From Elgaria multicarinata webbii (Eukaryota > Chordata > Lepidosauria > Squamata > Anguidae), in contig NC_086182.1 in assembly GCF_023053635.1 (NCBI RefSeq), positions 5,915,001 to 5,979,000 on the forward strand: a stretch of 64,000 nucleotides of DNA, given 5' to 3'. The position numbers and the translations under genes were made by a program. This document shows, in pieces, positions 45,976 to 55,415 of the stretch; the stretch's first letter is position 1, and each line of letters begins with the position of its first letter. The notes beneath the pieces were generated by a model. It ran no database searches. It was given only the letters and a program-made list of their open reading frames with translations, and was not told the origin of the DNA.

Positions 45976-46485
45976 GTTTGGTTTAAGAACCGGAGTGCCA
46001 AGTGGCGGAAGAAGGCGCGCCACCAGCAGACGGAGCTCTGCAAAGGCCTCTTCGGCTCGCAGCTCAGCAGTTTGCCTGGGAGCCCTTCTGAGGACCTCTA
46101 CCCAAGCTATGCCTACAGCTCCTGGGCCCCCAAGGGACTGCATGCCACCCCCATGCATGGCAAAGGGTTCCAGCTCTTCAACTCCATGAACCTCGATTCC
46201 TTTCCACCCCAGGGTGTGTTTCCTGGAGCTGCAGGAGCCTCCGTGCCTGGCGTCCCCTCTCTGGAGTCCTTCAACAGCCTGGCAAGCCCTCCTGGGCCTG
46301 CTGTCTCAAACGTATGGCACTGGTGCTTCTTCCCCGTACATGTACAGGGACCCCTGCAGCGCAAGCCTGGCTGGGTTGAGGCTCAGAGCGAAACAGCCCC
46401 AGCTGCCGCCCCTCAACTGTGGCTCTCCTCCAAAGCCAGCCGTCACCCCAGCTCCAGCCAGTATAATCTGGACAGGCCAGTGTGA
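45976..46485 (+). pseudogene. PITX3: PITX-family homeobox terminal exon, copy B, OAR out of frame
   Basis: Duplicate of the exon at 30780, with acceptor AG at 45974-45975 and an open frame of 169 codons to TGA. Helix 3 reads WFKNRSAKWRKKAR: homeodomain Arg53, almost invariant and a DNA-backbone contact, is Ser here. After PGPAVSN the main frame turns into unrelated residues. A neighbouring frame instead encodes GASSPYMYRDPCSASLAGLRLRAKQ, the PITX tail and OAR motif. Near the end the main frame resumes PITX sequence with SSQYNLDRPV and stop, like the QYAVDRPV end of PITX2. Two compensating frame changes therefore enclose the OAR region. The first lies at a site shared with copy A, so it may predate the duplication. 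A hAT element begins 10 bases after the stop. With no 5' homeobox exons nearby it is probably non-functional, though sequencing error at the indels cannot be excluded. Confidence 0.75.
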
Positions 46486-46636
46486 CGTTGTGGCTAGGGT
46501 GACCATATTTTGGAAACCAAAAAGGAGGACAAAATGGCCGCCCTCAGGAGGCGTGGCCACCCCAACATGCCCACCCCAAGGCGGAGCCAACTCAACATGT
46601 CCGGCCCCCAAGGGGGTGTGGCCTCGGTCACATTTA

Positions 46637-46695
46637 TTTATTTATTACATTTTTATACTGCCCAATAGCCGAAGCTCTCTGGGTGGTTCACAAAA
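46637..46695 (-). mobile_element. L2/SINE 3' tail inside the 5.17 kb hAT
   Basis: ATTTATTTATTTATTACA, CTGCCCAATAGCCGAAGC and TCTCTGGGTGGTTCAC, reversed. It marks a later insertion into the hAT or its ancestor. Confidence 0.8.
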
Positions 46696-47139
46696 AGTAA
46701 ATTATAGCAACCAATGAGTGCCAAAGGCACACAACTACTATAATAATGTATTAAATACTAAAAAAAGAATTAACACTTATATAAAACTATTTCTTTATTT
46801 TTATAACTTAATAAACAACCACAACAGTCATAGAACACATTAGAATAGTGGTTCCCAATTGGTGGTCTGCGTAACCCACCCAGGAGGTCCACCATGGCTT
46901 GGCATTTGAAAAACAATATACAATTGTAGAAACATATAATCACAAAATCTCAGCAATATTTTATCAATTGCCATAAACTTCTTTCAATAGGCTTTTAGCC
47001 TGTATTGCCACAAAAATTGAAACCATGAAAAACGTAATAAAACATCAAGACTAAAAACACAAATACAAAATACAATATAAAATACAATGCCTAATATGCA
47101 GTTTCAGAATTTAACATATTTTTATTTACTGTACAAATT

Positions 47140-49055
47140 CTAAGACTTTTCTTCCTGACGTGGCCTGGAATATTTTTCACCAGACCTTATTTTTCTTAAA
47201 AGGGGTGGAGTGTTTAACAGGAAACGGTAAAACTGCTTGCAAGTCCATTTCTTGTAATTATATTTAAGCTGTAAGAGTCCTTTCAGTGTCTCCACAGACA
47301 ACTGGCTCCTTTCTTTCGTCCACTGTGTTTCCATCATCGAGAAGATACGTTCCACATTTACATTGTGTGACGGAATTGCAAAAAAGAACTGTGCGATCTT
47401 CAGCAGTTCAGAGTAGTAATCTGCAGTTTTTGAACTTTCAAAAAATTTAGTCCACTTTTGATGTGCCATCAAGTCTTTGAAGTCAACGTCATCACACATA
47501 CTTTCAAAATATTTTTTCAGATTTGCAAACTGATCAAAGCAAGTGACATCATTGATGACCACTCCCTTCTCTGTCAAGTACTGCATGGTAGTCTGCACAT
47601 CAGCCCATTTTGGTTCCTCAGTCAGGGCAATCCATTTGAATATTGAGAACTCTTCTAGGGGTCTCGTCCACTTCTGGAGATAGTCAATGCACCTCTTGTA
47701 CTGCTGATTTACTTGGGCACAGAATGAGTCACACCGTGCATCAAGTCCCTCCCTGCGATTTTTCCCCAGGAGTTCCCTAACTTTAAGAGACAAAAAATTG
47801 TTGGTCTCCCGTTCACGGAGGACGTACATGACAGAGTCCAAACATTTCAACACTTCCACCACGGAGTTGTTCTCACGCTCCAGCTCCTCGATGTATTTGT
47901 GGAACATGCTCAAGAGTGCGTGCATGTGCCAGAGGTAGATCTCGCTGAAGCTGTCTTCAAAGAACTTCTGGATCTCAGGAGGTGGATCGTCTAGAGAAAG
48001 AAAAAGGACTTCATGGCTGGAAACATCTGTAGTAGCCTTGTGATTGCAGGGAATAAGGATAGCCACCGTGTCCTGCAGTGGGAAAGCATCTGTCTATAGT
48101 CAATTTCCACAAATTTGCAATACTCTTTCAGACTCTCTGTTCTCACTGTGTAAATGTGGAAGAATTGGTATATGTTAGAAATATTAGTATCCACTTTCAC
48201 ATCTAGTTTCTGTGCCCCGTAATGTACACAATTGTTCAAAATGTGTGCTGAGCAACCCACACCAATCAAAGTGGTCTTCTGCAGCAGCCTTTTCAAGTTT
48301 GCAAAGACGTTATTCCCTTGCTCAGCCCGCCGTAGTCCACCAAACATGGTATTGCAGTTGTCACCTGTGAAGGAAATGCACTTCTCCAACAAGCCGTTCT
48401 TCTCCAGAGTGCCCTTCACATAGTTTGCAATTGTATCTGCTGTCTCATTTGGTGTGTTTTTCAGTTCGATGAGCTTGGACTGCAACCCACCATTCTTCCA
48501 GTCAAAATACTGAACTAGAACTGGAAATATTTTCACCGCACCATGGTTGCTTGCATCCGTTGAGACTCCACAGTATGGAATGTTGTAGTCTTTCATTGCT
48601 TGCAGGGCATATTCCACAGACTGTGGTGCAAGCACAGAGCTCACAATTGCTTCTGTCTTGGTGCGAGCACTTGCAAACTTCCGGGCTAGTTCTGAGTCAG
48701 GGAATAGTGTCTTGAACAAGTCAGAGGTGCAGTCCATTGATCTAAAGGTGTGGTGATGCATCACAGTGTGGAAGGCCATTGTACCCTCCGATGCAGTGAT
48801 CTCATCCTCCGTTTTGGTTCCTGGTTTCACAAAGAAATCAGTCACTTTGCAAGAAGACTTTTCTCCTCGAACAGCCGCCCTGTGCTTCGCTGAGTCCACA
48901 TGGTTTTGCAAATCCAAAGCAGCTTTATGTGCAACAGACACGTAAGTGCCAGGCCTGCATATGGTGCACTCAGCCTCATTCTCATCACGACCCTTCTTGA
49001 AGCAGGTAAATTTGGCCATCAGCTGTGGTGTGAACTTGCACTTCGTTTTTGGCAT
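47140..49055 (-). CDS. hAT-superfamily transposase, one frameshift
   Basis: The frame starts at MPKTKCKFTPQLMAKFTCF, just after an acceptor (TTGTCTTTTAG) whose exon begins at 49089, so the first exon is upstream and probably non-coding. The N-terminus has a BED-like zinc finger: CTIC, then HKAALDLQNHVDSAKH. The catalytic core shows GVSTDASN (first Asp), FTGDNCNTMFG (second Asp) and CRTRWLS (hAT CxxRW-like motif). The C-terminal dimerisation region has HNVNVERIFSMM (catalytic Glu) and QLSVETLKGLLQLK. Two overlapping frames meet at about 47993-48008 in a T-rich run on the coding strand, where one frameshift separates MKSFF from LSLDDPPPEIQKFF. No other stop is seen. It should cut and paste elements with the TAGGGTGACCATA ends. 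It is inactive as read, unless the shift is an assembly error. Confidence 0.85.
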
Positions 49056-49100
49056 GATAATGTATTTATGCAGTGTTGTAAACCAGAATCTAAAAGACAA

Positions 49101-50396
49101 GACAGTAAGAGATCACTGAGCATCTCTGAATCCTACAACAAATCTATTACTGTCGTGAAATGCAGGAAAAAGGGACAGAACTACAACAACAACACTTCCC
49201 TTAACATAGATTTCAACTTTGAAAAACTGCATAACTTCTTGTCCAAGGCAAAAATAATCTGGACATACTATAATTCTTAATTTTAAAGTTCAGTTGTATT
49301 GAACACCAAAGAATCCACATTAAGTGTATGTTCAACACAATAAAACAAAACCACCTTCAAAGCAGTTAGCTACAATTCACAGGCAAGTCCCTTTTAAATG
49401 CAATCTCAAACACGTCACTTATTTCAGCTCACCCTAACAAACCGTGCCACTACACAGTATAGCATAAGTACATGGATTTAAAGCATCCATTTTTCAGAAG
49501 CAGGTAAGATTCAAGGCTCAAGTACATTTTACACAACTGTTTCACATGCTAAGGAAATTTTGCAGAACTGCATCACATGCAAGTGAAATGGCCCAAAGTT
49601 ATTTCCTTGTCTGGAGAGCTATGTAGAAACAGTGAGAAGCAGTGAAGATGCAGGGCAGTTGTTAGATATCAAGATGTCTATCACATGAAAACACTTTCAG
49701 ACAACATAATTTGTGATAAGTGATAAGGTTTAGAATATGTCTAAAGTCATGAATGGCCACCTTTATAACTTTGATCTTGCATTTGCAATGCACTGCATAG
49801 CTACTGGGTTTAAAGGCCCAGAGCAGTTTCCATTAAAGATAATGGTTTTTGCAGGTTCAATGCTAATCTATTATCTCCATGGCACAAGAAATTATATTAG
49901 GGCGTGGAAAAGTAAAGGATAACTGGCATTATTAATATCATATTATCAGCATCAACAGCAAGAGACGGAGCCTTATTAATATTAAAATCACCATGCATTA
50001 CACACCGGCAAGAGACAGAGCCTTATTATAGCATCACCACCCATTATCAACAGCAAGATTATTATTATTATTGTTGTTTATTTATATAGCACCATCAATG
50101 TACATGGTGCTGTACAGAGTAAACAGTAAATAGCAAGACTCTGCCGCATAGGCTTACAATCTAATGATTGTAAGGAGCATTTTTAACATTATCACCACCC
50201 ATTATCACATCACCAGCAGAAGGAGTTTTATTAGCATCACCACCCATTATCTGGACACGTAGATACTGGGAAATAAGTTTGCATGGTCTTGCAACCCGGG
50301 CTAGTTTCCCTGGACCCCAAGCCTTGGTCAAATGTACCTGTTTCCCCACACATCCAGCATGGGAGCCCAGCCATCTAGCGTGGGGAAAAGTCCTGC

Positions 50397-50427
<31 letters not shown>

Positions 50428-50676
50428 GAAACACACTCTGTGTACGCTCAGAGGAGCTTTAATATACTTCATTGTATTTAGCACTTTAAAAATATGGACA
50501 AATGGAAGAGAAGGAGCATTTTTAACATTACATCACCATTATCAATTTTTCAGGGACAAAACTTGTAAAATAGCCATTTTAAAGTGGCTGAAGCAATGAA
50601 GCCCCTCTCTCAAGCTCTAGCCTCCCCCCCGCCTTTCCCTAGCCCTGCGTCCCAGCCTCTTCCCCCTCCACCTCAC
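49101..50676. other. Interior of the hAT element, unassigned, with L2 tail
   Basis: AT-rich sequence with no convincing frame, probably the transposase intron. A reversed L2-type 3' tail (TATAGCACCATCAATG, then GCCGCATAGGC) lies at about 50055-50170. Repeated ATTATCA/CACCACCCATTATC phrases occur at 49930-50250. Confidence 0.5.
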
Positions 50677-50677
50677 C

Positions 50678-50708
<31 letters not shown>

Positions 50709-50748
50709 TTTATTATTATATTATATTATTATTATTATTATTATTATC
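50677..50748 (+). repeat. (ATT)n microsatellite
   Basis: About 70 bp of ATT repeats with a few interruptions. A shorter ATA/TAA run lies at 50397-50425. Both are inside the 5.17 kb hAT. Confidence 0.9.
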
Positions 50749-50759
50749 ACCACCCCCAT

Positions 50760-51600
50760 GCCAAATTTGGGAGGATGGTGGCCTTGCCTTGTCCTACCTT
50801 TTCCCACGTTGTCGTTGCAGAGTTGCCTCCTCCCTGCTCACCTCGTGTCCTGCTGCTGCCTGGTGCGTGGCTGGTGGATGTCCTCCGCCTTCCTTCCGCT
50901 TCCGCTTGACCGGCCCATGCCTTGCCCTGCCAGGTTGTCCCCTTATGGCTTCCCTTGTCCTCCTGATGACCACCTTGGTCCGCCACCAAGCTGCTTCCCC
51001 CCCCACTGCTTGTTCTGCCCCCCCCCCCCCGTTGCCTTGCCATTTGTCTTGGTGGTGGCGGGCCGGAGGCACAAGCGGCGGCACTTGCTCTGCACCAGGC
51101 CGCGCTGGGTCGGGCCGCGCCAGGCCGCGCCACGCCAGGCCATGCCGGGCCGCCCGCCTCGCTGCTTCTCCTTGCCGCTGCGGCTGCGCCAGGCCGTGCC
51201 GCGCCGCCCGCCTCAATGCTTCTCCTGTCCTGCCGCTGCGGCCGCTGCGGCTGCGCCGGGCCGCCCGCCTCGATGCTTCTGCTTGCCGCTGCGGCTGCGC
51301 CGGGACGGGCCACGCCGGGCTGTGCCGGGCCGCGCTGCCCGCCTCGCTGCTTGCCCTTGCCGCTTGTGTGTTCTTGGCGGCGGTGGGCCAGTGGTGACAG
51401 CAGCGGCACTTGCCGCAGATTGCCCTCCACCTCGCCGCCTCTGCCCGCCTCTACCTCGCTTGCCTTGCCAGGGCAGGGCCTGTGTTGTTTGGATCATAAA
51501 GATGGCCGCCGCTGCACCCGAAAAAAACGCTGCAGACAAGTAAGGGCGGCCACGGCCGAGTCCCCCCCGCCCCGGTGTTTTAGCGGCCCACTCCGGATCC
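50760..51600 (-). promoter_or_regulatory. CpG-rich putative promoter and first-exon region of the hAT element
   Basis: This is dense in CG and GC, with repeats of the type GCCGCCCGCCTCG and GCTGCGGCTGCGCC, unlike the AT-rich surroundings. It lies at the 5' end of the minus-strand transposase, where a promoter and untranslated first exon would be expected. Long apparent frames on both strands here are low-complexity artefacts. Confidence 0.5.
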
Positions 51601-51660
51601 TCCGGATCGTGCGGTTTCCCCGGTGGTTACCGGAGTAATCCGGTGCCTATGGTCACCCTA

Positions 51661-52646
51661 GTTGTGGCCCAAAAGGAGGGCCACTGTTGTGCCCTCTTCA
51701 GACTCTTACCATGAGCTCCCCTCTGTAAGTTCAGGGGAGGAGGGAGGGTGGATGGGATCCACCAGTTCTGGAAAGAAGGGCTTCTATTTCCATGCAGATT
51801 ATTCAGAAGGGCTCAGTTTTCTCCAACTGACTAAAGCATCAAAATGAGTGAGAATCAGTATTTTTACCTTTTTAATGTTTTTTGTTTTTTTAATTTGTTT
51901 TTTAATGTGATAGCAATTTTGGGAAGGTGCAAACTTTTTCTCAAAAATGTGCCCCCATCTGCACTGGGGGTTGCGAACGGGGCAGTCCTTGATCTGGGAT
52001 GCCTGGGATTCGGGGGCCTCTCGCTTTTCTTCTGAGGAGGACTGTTCCAGTAGGGGCAAGACGTCTCTCGATTTGCAAACGGTGGCCGAAGTAAAAATTA
52101 CATTATCAAAATGTAATTTCTCTGGGGAGAAAAAAAGCAATTTGTCACCAATCATATCAATATAATACAATAAGAAAAAAGCAACCATTCAATAAACATA
52201 GATTAGATTCAGTATTACTGGGAAATAGCCAGTACAGAGCAAAGTGAAAATCAACAAACCAAAAAGTAAACAACAATAAAGGCAATCCACACTACTTATG
52301 TTGGTCACATTTTTTTGACTGGAGATATCCATTGCAAAGTTCAGAAAAGTGTGAATTTCAAAGGATAATGGATTTTCGGTTCGGTTCGTGCATTCGTTTA
52401 AAAGTGCAATATTAGGCAAAGTCACATTAAATGAGAACTGGACTAATTTCTCCGCCATCCCTACAAGTAAGTTCACCCTCCGAGAGCGACTTAGCATGGG
52501 TGTCCACAGAAATTTTTCTGGTGGTGGGTTGGGGAAGCTGGTGAGTGATCATAATTCATGCACATCAGCCTCGCTTCTCCTCATGTGTCTGCACATGTTT
52601 TGTTGCTTAGAATCATATACCATGATCCTACACTCTGTGTAGGACA
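51661..52646 (+). other. Former 3' flank of the PITX-like exon, kept only in copy B
   Basis: It begins with the second copy of the hAT target duplication. Copy A lacks all of it: there, PITX sequence joins directly to the equivalent of 52646. No gene or known repeat is recognised. It is probably part of the old 3' UTR and downstream DNA. Confidence 0.55.
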
Positions 52647-52666
52647 GTAATTCCTACACAGAGTGT
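52630..52666. repeat. 15-bp perfect inverted repeat (hairpin) at the copy A deletion breakpoint
   Basis: ACACTCTGTGTAGGA (52630-52644) and its exact complement TCCTACACAGAGTGT (52652-52666) flank the 7-base loop CAGTAAT. The copy A deletion junction falls in this loop. Confidence 0.85.
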
Positions 52667-52718
52667 TGGGAAATCCTCGGAATTTGTCAGCATGTAGAAA
52701 TATATTCTAGGTAATTTG

Positions 52719-54723
52719 TAGGGGTGTGATCCGCTCCGATTAGGAGCGTAGAAGCAGTAGCGGATTGGCCTGCTCCGCCTTACCCAGAGGCGGAGTAGGA
52801 GCAGACCGCGGACCCCTAGAAGCAAGGCAAAGAGAAGCGACCATTTTTCGGAGCTCCTAGTTCAGGCGGAGCGCTCCGGTCGCCATCTTGAAAACATTTC
52901 ACCATAGGATTGCATTACGGCAAATAATCGCGCATAACTAGGTTGTTTTTGAAGCTATCGTTCTGGAAATTCTTGTGCTCAGAGAGTCGTGGATGGGGGT
53001 CATTTTGAGACCACTCTCACCTCTCTGCGTTGTGTGGGTCGCGTGCTATATTTTTTTGAAAATTGGGTCAATCGCGCAGCTCAAACGGCATTTTCGGCTT
53101 TTCGCCCATAGGATTGCATTGAGGGAAAGAATCGGGGATAACTGGGGGGGGTTAAGCTATCGTTCTGAAAATTCTTGTGCACAGAGAGTCGTGGATGGGG
53201 GTCATTTTGAGACTACTCTCAACTTTCTGCGTTGTACGGGTCGCGCGCTAGAAGTTTTTAAAAAATCGGCGGGGAAAATACCTTTTTCAAAGGGCTGAGG
53301 GGCAGAGTCAGCTCCCGGTCATGATGATCCCAAAGTTAGAGGAGGGCATAGGCAAAACAGGTAACTTGGGATTCTGGGAAACTTCTCTTTCTTCATCTGA
53401 ACGGGCTTTTCCCCGTGTTTTTTAACACAGTAGCCCCACCAAATGCACAAACACAACCTGAAATCATATACTAAGCCAAGAATAAGAGATAGAAACACAG
53501 CACTGCTCCCCACCCTAACTTTGGGGAACAACTGAAAAGATGTGGTGCAAGGGGATGAGCTCCCCTAGGGCATCTCATTGTGGACGTGCCCCAACTCTCT
53601 CCTGCACTGGAAGGCCATTAGAGCCTTCCAAAGAGAGTAAAACGGTGGAGCAATGCCTATCATGAGTTGAAGTGAATGTTCACTTTTTAGTGGTGGAGCG
53701 ATGCCTGTTATGAGTTGAAGTGAGCGTTTACTTCTTAATCTCAGAGCTGTTGGTGGCTGTCTTGAGTTGAACTGGCAGCTGCTTCCCCCTCCCCTGGGCA
53801 CGTCCCCCTATTGCTGGTAAAAGACAGATATAGCCTTTTTTAAAAAATTCTTCTTGCTGTTTATTGAGCAACACTGCTGCTTTTAATTCCACCCCTCCTT
53901 TGTTTATTTATTGATTTATTCCATTTTATATGCATTACTGGCTTATCCTTGGCTCACTTCCTTATGCCCCCAGAAATGCCAGCTGCATGCCTGCCTGCCT
54001 TCCCTCCCTCCTCCCCTGCCCACCTCGCAGGGATGTTGTGTGTGTGTGGCTTTGACTCAGGGGAGAAGTCCTTCCTGCGCTCACTTGGAGTTTTGGAAGT
54101 TCCAAATTTTGCAGGTTTAAGCCCCGCCAAAAAACAGGGGATGATGGGACTGCCTTGAGTCTCGGCGTGCGTATGTATCCCTGGATAAGCTTTCATGGTG
54201 GTGAGTTTGAGGTTTTTTTTTAACGTGCAAAATTGACGGAGCTATGGAAAGGGGTGTTGGATTTTCATAAATTCCCCAAAAATCAGGGGATGATGGGACT
54301 GCCTTGAGTCTCGGCGTGCGTATGTATCCCTGGATAAGCTTTCATGGTGGCGAGTTTGAGGTTTCTAACGTGCAAATTGACGGAGCTATGGAAAGGGGTG
54401 TGAATGGGGTGCCCGATTTTCAAAAATTCCCCAAAAATCAGGGGATGATGGGATTGCTTTGAAACTTGGCGTGCATGTGTATACCCCCATGAGGTGTCAT
54501 GGTGCCAAACGTGAGGTTTCTAACTTGAACAGAAAAAAAGTTGCATAATTTTTTAGCTTTCAATGCAAGCCTATGGGGGGGGAAATGGAGCTCCGGATCC
54601 GGATCCGGAGCTCCGAGCGGAGCGGAGCGGAAGTGGGCGGAGCGGGGGCGGGGCGGAGCGGCCCGATCCGGAAAATGGCGGATCTGCAAGTGAAGCGGAG
54701 CGGGGGGTCCGTGCACACCCCTA
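52719..54723. mobile_element. 2005-bp non-autonomous hAT in copy B
   Basis: The ends are TAGGGGTGTG and CACACCCCTA, with 8-bp target duplication GTAATTTG (52711-52718 and 54724-54731). Copy A shows the intact empty site with one GTAATTTG. The left half has two copies of a roughly 200-bp repeat (about 52895-53090 and 53097-53290). The right half has three copies of a roughly 150-bp repeat (about 54137-54530). The ends are rich in GGAGCGGAGC. It has no transposase frame and was inserted after the segmental duplication or is polymorphic. Confidence 0.9.
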
Positions 54724-54810
54724 GTAATTTGTACACATCTTGTGAGAGTTGGAGTGCCTGGTTTTAAAGGGCAAGCTAGATATAGTGGGTTTATTGGAAA
54801 CCTGATGGAA

Positions 54811-55371
54811 TAAGAACATAAGAAGAGCCGTGTTGGATCAGATCAAGGGTCCATCTAGTCCAGCACTCTGTCCACACAGTGGCCAACCAGCTGTTGACCA
54901 GGGACCAACAAAGCAGGACATGGTGCAGCAGCACCCTCCCGCCCATGTTCCCCAGCAACTGGTGCACACAGGCTTCCTGCCTCGAATACTGGAAGTTGCA
55001 CATAGCCATCAGAACTAGCCTTCTCCTCCAGGAATTTATCCCGCCCCTTTTAGACCCATCACCACATCTTGTGGTGGCGAATTCCATAGTTTCAATATGC
55101 ACTGTGTGAAGAAGTACGTCCTTTTATCTGTCCTGAATCTCCTACTAATCATGGGATGATCCCAGGTCCTAGTATTATGGGAGAGGGAGAAAAGTGTCTC
55201 ATGTCCACATTCTCTGCACCATGCATAATTTTGTACACTTCTATCATGTCTCCCCCTTCCATTCTTTTTTCCAAGCTAAACAATCCCAGCTGCTTTAATC
55301 TTCCCTTGTAGGGGAATTGCTCCAGCCCCTTCATCGTTTTAGTTACCATTTCCTGCACTTTTTCCAGGTCT

Positions 55372-55373
<2 letters not shown>
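54811..55373 (-). mobile_element. CR1-type LINE 3' fragment, copy B
   Basis: Counterpart of 31281-31846, differing by a few substitutions and a one-base deletion near the MRHFSPSPI-coding part. Confidence 0.9.

Positions 55374-55413
<40 letters not shown>
55374..55413 (+). repeat. (TA)n microsatellite, expanded in copy B
   Basis: About 19 TA units, against about 6 or 7 at 31848-31860 in copy A. It lies at the end of the shared CR1 fragment. Confidence 0.93.

Positions 55414-55415
<2 letters not shown>

Larger units (their letters stand above)
46495..51660 (-). mobile_element. 5166-bp hAT transposon with transposase, in copy B
   Basis: The ends are TAGGGTGACCATA and TATGGTCACCCTA, flanked by a perfect 8-bp target duplication GTTGTGGC (46487-46494 and 51661-51668). 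The transposase lies on the minus strand at 47140-49055, and a GC-rich, CpG-rich segment (50760-51600) sits at the element's 5' end. Inside are L2-type tail fragments (46637-46695 and 50055-50170) and ATT repeats. It landed 9 bases after the PITX-like stop codon, between exon and 3' flank. Copy A has a deletion there and cannot date it. The exact target duplication and near-open transposase suggest a fairly young insertion. Confidence 0.9.

Noticed and set aside
46850-46920. GTGGTTCCCAATTGGTGG as the left end of a second hAT nested in the 5.17 kb element
   Set aside because: It resembles a hAT end like that at 17933, but no matching right end or target duplication was found.
49930-50250. Repeated CACCACCCATTATC phrases as a CRISPR-like or regulatory array
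   Set aside because: Irregular spacing and sequence, inside a eukaryotic transposon; simple local duplication is enough.
50584-51638. Long overlapping frames on both strands (up to 319 codons) in the GC-rich block
   Set aside because: Composition is extreme and repetitive (Tyr runs from ATT repeats; Pro/Arg/Ala elsewhere), frames exist on both strands, and the block lies inside a transposon. No domain is visible.
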